In this document: piece after piece, positions 58,093-64,000 of the stretch
Numbering within the stretch: the stretch's first letter is position 1
Layout of the letters: each line of letters starts with the position of its first letter
Assembly: GCA_036250195.1 (NCBI GenBank)
Contig: JAVHZZ010000003.1
Span: forward strand, 88,359,418-88,423,417
Source: Mixophyes australis
Lineage: Eukaryota; Chordata; Amphibia; Anura; Limnodynastidae
Direction of reading: 5' to 3'
DNA: 64,000 nt
The notes under the pieces: generated by a model
Databases searched by the model: none
Seen by the model: only the letters and a program-made list of their open reading frames with translations
What the model was told of the DNA's origin: nothing
Translations under genes and position numbers: made by a program

Positions 58093-58250
58093 ACCTAGAG
58101 TAAGTGTAATCTCTGTTCAAAGATGGAGCAGACAGGGCTGCGTTTACTGGCGAATGTCCTGGTTCTGGACATGTGCAGAGTGATTTTGGATACGCTACAC
58201 TCAAAATCGGCAGATACGTGTCTTGCTGAATCGGGCCTAATATGTATACA

Positions 58251-58998
58251 CAAGTTAACCCGTGCATGATACTCATGCATTCTAGTCAAATCAAGCTACT
58301 TAAGATCTTAAAAAGGTTCTTGTCATGCATTTGGGCCTAGCCCAGGCCTCCTCAGGGGAAGAGCGTTACTTCCCGACGCAAGCGCCCTTTTTAATGTGTG
58401 TTCATGAGGTAAAATTACCTCACGAAAATGAGTTTTAGCCCTCAACTCATAAATTTAGCCTTTACTACCCCTCCCACGGGGGAAGGGGGGATGATGGAAG
58501 TTAACTGACTTCACTATTCTAATTTTTTTGTCAAATAATGTCAGTATACCAAATTTCAGGTCAATTGGATGAGTCCTTTCTGAGAAAATAGTTTTTTCCA
58601 CACACACACACACACACAGCGCTACACATGTGTGTTCATGAGGTAAAATTACCTCACGAAAATGAGTTTGAGCCCTCAACTCGTAAATTTAGCCTTTACT
58701 ACCCCTCCTACGGGGGTAAGGGGGGATGATGGAAGTTAACTGACTTTACTATTCTAATTTTTTTGTCAAATAATGTCAGTATACCAAATTTCAGGTCAAT
58801 TGGATGAGCCCTTTCTGAGAAAATAGTTTTTTCCACACACACACTAACACACGCAGCTAGGCTTTTACTTTTATATATTAGATAATGCTAAGAATTTAGT
58901 AGGTCAGTGTATAACTCTGCCCAGCAGGTGGCGCTGCAGCTTGTTTTTTTTTTTTCACACACAGACTAACACACGCCGCTAGGCTTTTATATTATAGA
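58251..58998 (-). mobile_element. Helitron with two 5' termini and one 3' terminus
   Basis: Minus strand: the outer 5' end TCTATAATATAAAAGCC at 58998 follows A; a second 5' end TCTAATATATAAAAG at 58882 also follows A. Both continue with AAAGCCTAGC.GCGTGTG. A single 3' end follows: stem TGCATGA-GTA-TCATGCA and CGGGTTAACTTG at 58251, then T. The last 150 bp match 50130-50279 at about 95 percent. A 234-bp direct duplication lies inside. One reading is a Helitron inserted into another with loss of one 3' end. Confidence 0.8.
58396..58855. repeat. Tandem duplication, 234-bp period
   Basis: The segment with GTTCATGAGGTAAAATTACC starts at 58400 and again at 58634; the copies differ at few positions and each ends in (CA)n with ACACGC or ACAGCGC. 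Confidence 0.9.
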
Positions 58999-59000
58999 TA

Positions 59001-59397
59001 CGGTAATGGGGAAAAATATTGGCATCCTTGCAATTTTTGCAAATAATTCACAACTTCCTCAAAACATAAGGTGAAATTAGCAATAGAATTTCACTTCCAA
59101 AATTCTTTTATGAGTCTGAATTTATTACAGTATATCCATTTAAAACAGAAAATGAAAACAAAAGACATTGACAATTTTTTTTCCTAGGCTTATTGTTTGG
59201 TAGCCCAACCTTCAAAATATCAGCTTTCAACTGCTTCCTAGCTATGGATAAGCTGCCTGTACCTCTCTACTGGCAGTTTGGTCTTCTCTCTTCTGCAAAC
59301 TTCTCCAATTCTCCCAGATTTGAAGGGAGCCTTCTCTTAACTGCTATTTCAGATCTCACCATAGTTGATCAATGAGAATTAGATCTGGACTCATTCA
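59001..59397 (-). pseudogene. Tc1-like element 3' end, transposase remnant
   Basis: A Tc1-type terminus CGGTAATGGGGAAAAATATTGG starts after TA (58999-59000), which also borders the Helitron. On the minus strand, degraded codons match the end of a Tc1-like transposase: an SPDL-like segment near 59385, a WRDLK-like segment near 59350, RELE.F near 59310 and the K-L-PVER-like region near 59270. Several stops and shifts are present. It is a different Tc1 family from the one at 22141. Confidence 0.7.
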
Positions 59398-60244
59398 TAC
59401 AGTGCAAGAGGTAGGTAGAGAGAGGTGCATATCATGGTAATGATTAATATAATTAGTATGCAAGCGTGTACTAGCTACACCCTGACTCCTTGGCAGATGG
59501 CCATGCTATGCAGCCAAGGGTAAGCAAATATGGAGGAATTAGTGGAAAAGTGCCACTTTCCCCTTCATGTTTGCCTCAGTACATAAACTCCTAAGTTCTT
59601 TTTATTTTTATTGAAGCATGGTTTGTGCACCAACCTATGTTGTGGGAACTGATAAGAACATTTTTTACTCTGTTCCTATGTATTTATTTGTCATAAATCC
59701 CTACCCAATCAGATTTCAGGGCACTCCATGCCATTCGGGTGGAGGATTACTTGTTGTATTGTACATGCAGTGCATTTTTGGCCATGAACAGTCTCTACAC
59801 AGCTATTAGTGGGTTCTCGCTTAGATAATAACTCACTCTGAACATATATCATTTTCACCCATCTACATTTTGCTTTAAGTAGTACCTTGTTGTTCTCTGT
59901 GTTTTTCTCACAAAGCCTTCTAAGAGTAGTCTCCAACCTGACCAGACAGATACTCTCTCCTCTTCCAAAGGCTGGAAATGTCACATAAACTTAATGCTTT
60001 TAAGCATATCCTCTGCCCAGACACACACATAACTAAACTGAAGGGAGGATGACATCATGGCTCACCCTAATTCCATCCAAGATAATAGAGATCGAGGTAT
60101 CATTAGGAAAAGGCACTCCAGTCTTTCTACTGAAAACTGGGCACTCCAAGAATTGGAAACTCACTTGTGTTCTATATAACTTCTAATAATATCATTTAGC
60201 ATGCATGTTCATTTATTTTCAAAGTATTAAAGTATTCCATTAAG
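59398..60244. other. Gene-free stretch
   Basis: No feature recognised. Confidence 0.4.
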
Positions 60245-61541
60245 CAGGGCCTGATTAAGGGTTCTGGCCACCCTAGGCTAATACGGCCGCAGCCCCCCCC
60301 CCCCCCACCCCTCCTCCGAATATATAGGTGTATAGGAACACTCCTGAATATGGATGTTCAGGTGTATTCTCCAGCATTCAAATTTAGACAGATTGTGCCA
60401 TTGTCTCTTACCTGTCCTTGCTCTTCTCTCTTGCAACTTTGTTATCCTCTCGCTGGCTTCTGGAAAGTTGGCGTCCTTTTTTGAAAATGCAAAAATGTAT
60501 TATAATGCAAACCCTGAATGATTAGGCCCTTTAGTTAAAACACTCCATTATGGCCAGCTAAAAGTACCCCATTGGACAGGCATATATAAGCAATATCTGA
60601 ATATTTGTTGTCAATCAAATACAAACCTCTACCAGCCCCATCTCACTAATATTTAGTATTCTAGTGATTGCTGAGACCATCCATGTGACCACCACACAAT
60701 CATGAGATTCTGCCCCCCAAAGCTGCTCTATTTTTTAAATACCCCCTGCAGCCATTTTCCTTAACCACAACCCCCCCCTCCACAGCCATTTTCCTTAACC
60801 CCTGCTGCAGCCATTTTCTTTACCTCCCACCCTGCATCCATCCCCCTTGCAGCTATTTTCCTTACCTCCACTCTGCTAGCTAGCTACCCCCCCCCCCGTC
60901 ACATCAAAACTCCCCCAGTCACATATATCAGCCCCCCTCCTCTGCCCTTCTTCATACATATCAACCTCTCTACCTCCCTATAGATTTTCATGGCAGCCCC
61001 CCCCCTCCCACCCTATAGATTTGTATGACAGTCCCCCTCTCCCTCCCTATACATATGCATGACAGTCCCCCCTCTTCCTCCCTATAGATATGCAGGGTAG
61101 TCCCCCCTTCCTCCCTATAGATATGCAGGGTAGTTCCCCCCCCCTCTCTATAGATATGCAGTGTAGTTCCCCCCCTCCCTATAGATATGCAGGGTAGTCC
61201 CCCCCCCCTTCCTATAGATATGCAGGGCAGTTCCCCCTCCCTATAGATATGCAGGGCAGTTCTCCCCCTCCCTATAGATATGCAGGGCAGTTCCCCCCCT
61301 CCCTATAGATATGCAGGGCAGTTCCCCCCTCCCTATAGATATGCAGGGCAGTTCCCCCCCTCCCTATAGATATGCAGGGACGCCCCCTCCCCCACCCCGG
61401 AAAAAAAAATGAATGAAGAAAAAAAAAATTTTTTTTTTTTTAAAAAATAAAATAAAAAATAAAATACCCACTGTGCCGCGCCCCCCGGGACCCAGCGCCC
61501 CAGGCTGCAGCCTGGTCAGCCTAGTGGTTGATCAGGCCCTG
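60245..61541. mobile_element. hAT-like non-autonomous element with minisatellite
   Basis: It starts CAGGGCCTGATTAAGGG and ends GTTGATCAGGCCCTG (imperfect TIRs), flanked by the exact 8-bp duplication CCATTAAG (60237-60244 and 61542-61549). The 1297-bp interior is C-rich on the plus strand and has no transposase. It includes the array at 61000-61380. Confidence 0.92.
61000..61380. repeat. Minisatellite, CCCTATAGATATGCAGGGCAGTTCC-type
   Basis: About a dozen units of roughly 30 bp, CCCTCCCTATAGATATGCAGGGCAG, with a variable C-run. Units become more uniform toward the right. Confidence 0.92.
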
Positions 61542-62109
61542 CCATTAAGTATATTTAAAATTGTGCTAAAACCCTCAGCAGTGTATGCATAGAATTATAC
61601 TCACTAAAGCTTGCAATCCACATGAGAGGTAAAGATGATCCAAGATATAATCATGAAAACATACCCCTTCTTCTCTGCTGATAAATATTGCATTTCCAAA
61701 TAAATAGGGTTATGTTTGTTAACCAGCCTCTAGAAATGTAAAAAGACACATTGGCATGCTGGCTGTCACGCGAAGGACACTGAACACCCAGAAAAACAAA
61801 TGAATTCAATCCCATCAAATGTAATGGGGTGGTAAATCTTACAATACCATCTGCTCTACAACATTGATACACTATTGGAATTCCTTATGTTATTTACATA
61901 ATGGATACAAATGTGTCGCTTGATTTATGGTTAGAATGAATCATTGTATATAAACATAGTTACACATTGTTAGCATACGAGATGATCCGTAAACTTTCTA
62001 TTTAGAAAAAAAAACATGCTTTCAACAGTTCATAATGTAATGTATATAAAGCAAGGAAATGTCTTTGAATATAACATTTTTATTCAATAACATCTTTATT
62101 TCTCACTGC
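61542..62109. other. Gene-free stretch
   Basis: No feature recognised. Confidence 0.4.
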
Positions 62110-62216
62110 ATGAGTAGGCAACCTGTACCACTAGCTGGTAGTACATGCTGGGACTTACAGTTCTTCAGATCTTATGACTTGTAGTTCCACAACACATGAG
62201 AGACACAGGTTACCCA
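62110..62216. mobile_element. Short hAT-like MITE remnant
   Basis: AGTAGGCAACCTGTACCAC at the left and an inverted GAGACACAGGTTACCC at the right flank GGGACTTACAGTTC / GACTTGTAGTTCCAC, the conserved arms of a widespread vertebrate hAT MITE type also seen at 16420-16528. Confidence 0.55.
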
Positions 62217-63132
62217 TATGTGCCCTATGGGTACATGACTATTTGTTATAAGAGCAAAATCCAATAAATATGAATTCATAGCCAGAGTCAGACTATGTAA
62301 ATATGCTGATGAGTAAATCTTTTTGAACTTTATGTTTTTCATTGAAAATTGCCAAGTCACACAACTCAGACTATTTCTTAGAGGTAAGCTGCATGTATAG
62401 ATTAAACTCATTTGAATATTGGGATAAACAAACAGTATCCTTCTAAGCGGTGCAGTACGAAAGAGTTAATAAACACATGTAATAAAAACTGTGCTCTTTA
62501 CAGCTGCATTAAGAGTCTGCTGTTCAATCAACCTAGAGCAATGGATTTATTCTAACAATTTCACATTTCTTTTTCAAACTACATATCTTAGAACTCCGAT
62601 GTTTTATATGTAGGATAACAGAGAACAGGTATTGGCCGGAGGGCATACAAGCACCCAGATTGTGGTGAAGAAGAAAGAGTTGAGCCCTGAAAGAGTTAAT
62701 ATTACTAAGGCTGTTCCTTATAGTTAGCCAGTCAATCAGCAAAGGATTTGCGGGATAAGCTGAGCTGAGCAGGTTTTAAAAGGAGATGCATAGGCTGGTT
62801 TCTCTCTCTTGCCACTGGAAATGTCTCTCTCAGTTTGTAGTGTAAAGTATGGTCATGTAAATAGGCCTTCATATTTTTTCTTTCCTTTTCTCTTCCTTTC
62901 CCCCAATGAATCCATTGTTAATTCATTTAGGCTTGGCCTCTTATTTTTGTTTTTCAGCCTTACCTCAATTTCTGACATTTTCCTTCTTTCTTCTCATCTA
63001 TTTTATTTTCCGTTCTTCCTTTCTTCTGCTTTCTTTTCTCCTCCTTTATCATTGTTTTTTTTCTTCTACCTCTTCCCCTGGGTTCCTGGTCATAACTTAC
63101 CACAATTCCCTCCTATCTGCCAGTGGCTGTCA
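62217..63132. other. Gene-free stretch with pyrimidine-rich end
   Basis: No exon recognised. From about 62875 to 63110 the plus strand is C/T-rich, which leaves a long open frame by composition only. Confidence 0.45.
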
Positions 63133-63420
63133 GGGGCGCACGCAGGATTTTTAAGGCAGGGTTCCCCCCCACCCCCCCCCAAAAAAAAAAAAAAAAAGCG
63201 AGAGAGCATGCACAGCAGCTCCATTTCGGCAGCACTGTACTATACAGCAGCCGCGGCGCTGTCAAAGAAGCGTCCACGGCGGTGCTGTATATGCACCGCC
63301 ACGGACACTTCTTTGACAGGGCCGCGGCTGCTATATAGTACAGTGCCGGTATGTAGGGGCACTTCTTTAGCGGAGGGGAGGGGTTTCTGGAGACCCAGAA
63401 ACCCCCCTGCATGCGCCCCT
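63133..63420. mobile_element. Palindromic hAT-like MITE, copy 2
   Basis: It starts GGGGCGCACGCAGG and ends CATGCGCCCCT, flanked by GGCTGTCA (63125-63132) and GGCTCTCA (63421-63428), 7 of 8. The interior folds back: GCAGCCGCGGCGCTGTC (63248 region) against GGCCGCGGCTGC (63319-63330 region). It also holds a (C)n(A)n run. Same family as 55609-55903. Confidence 0.85.
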
Positions 63421-64000
63421 GGCTCTCACTCGCCATTCTCGTCTCCCACTCCTCTGCCAAGCACCAACCTGCCCTTTTTTTCACAGGACAGCGGCATCCA
63501 TGTGATCCCGTATTGATCATGCAGGACAATTGGCAGATACCAATGCAGGTCCCCCCTCCTCATGTCTCATCTTAGTCTGCCATTCAGGCTCTAACAGCCT
63601 GGCAGTTGTGCCCACCCCCCATTTCCTGGTTCACTGCTCCTTCTATTGCCGATACCTTGCCTCCCGTTGCTAGGTATATGTCTCACTAGCACTGCTGCCG
63701 ATCCATGTGTCATGCATTGTGATGTAATTGTGCTGCCAACTGCTCATTTTATTTCTCCTCCTGATTGTAATGTTTTTCTTTTTCTCAGCCACCTTGGCTC
63801 AGCCTTATCTAGGTTCATGTATATGTCCCAGTTGGCCTTTTCCTGTCCCCTCCCATTGATTGCCCTGCCCCAGTTGCCCCTCCATGTCACAGCCCACATG
63901 TTCCTCTGACACAGTTGCCCCTCTTATATTATAGCCATAGATGTCCATGCCCCAGTTGCCCCCTTCATTTCATAGTTTGCTATATGTAAATAAGCTCCAG
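63421..64000. other. Gene-free stretch
   Basis: CCCCAGTTGCCCC-type motifs recur loosely from about 63820 to 63965 and may be part of a degenerate repeat that continues beyond the window. Nothing else recognised. Confidence 0.4.

Noticed and set aside
62809..63516. 235-codon plus-strand open frame
   Set aside because: It crosses a C/T-rich stretch, a poly-A run and a hAT-like MITE. Openness is explained by composition.

Overview
This window looks like vertebrate, most probably frog (anuran amphibian), intergenic DNA. I find no host exon, tRNA or rRNA gene that I can support. The element mix points to an amphibian: Ty3/gypsy chromoviruses of the sushi type, a Gmr1-like Ty3/gypsy element, a tRNA-derived V-SINE-like SINE, Tc1/mariner remnants, several hAT and Harbinger-like non-autonomous transposons, Helitrons and long (TA)n tracts. 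The assignment is inference; a salamander or another large-genome vertebrate is not excluded.

Layout. 1-4.4 kb: sparse DNA, a short hAT-like MITE, then a solo LTR (2270-4074) carrying an unresolved insertion. 4.4-6.6 kb: a Helitron with both ends intact, holding a broken Pif1-like helicase and a nine-copy array with a 153-bp period. 7.8-9.2 kb: two 561-bp inverted arms, complementary throughout by eye, around a 287-bp spacer. 10.8-18.6 kb: an LTR with an exact 5-bp target duplication (ATGTT), split by two hAT elements that each have an exact 8-bp duplication; the second hAT itself contains at least two further layers. 18.6-23.4 kb: mostly quiet DNA with a Tc1 remnant and a MITE.

23.5-45.2 kb is the centrepiece. 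A plus-strand Gmr1-like retrotransposon (LTR, gag with a SCAN-like capsid segment, protease, integrase, reverse transcriptase, RNase H, LTR) has been hit three times: by a SINE inside integrase; by a young minus-strand chromovirus (25249-31063, LTRs differing at four positions, one nonsense codon in RT); and by a second minus-strand chromovirus (32821-42905) that now exists as a three-LTR tandem. Each insertion has a perfect target-site duplication. Both chromoviruses carry a GGGAAAY slippery heptamer in the gag/pol overlap and a C-terminal chromodomain.

45.2-64 kb: quiet DNA with scattered MITEs (47001, 48019, 53164, 55609, 56771, 62110, 63133), Helitrons at 49.5-50.3 kb and 58.3-59.0 kb, a solo LTR (57365-58092), a Tc1 3' end (59001) and a 1.3-kb hAT-like element with a minisatellite (60245-61541).

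Nothing here acts as an operon or a cellular pathway. The coding segments are retrotransposon and transposon proteins, nearly all broken, and the main content is the insertion history plus regulatory RNA features of the LTR elements.
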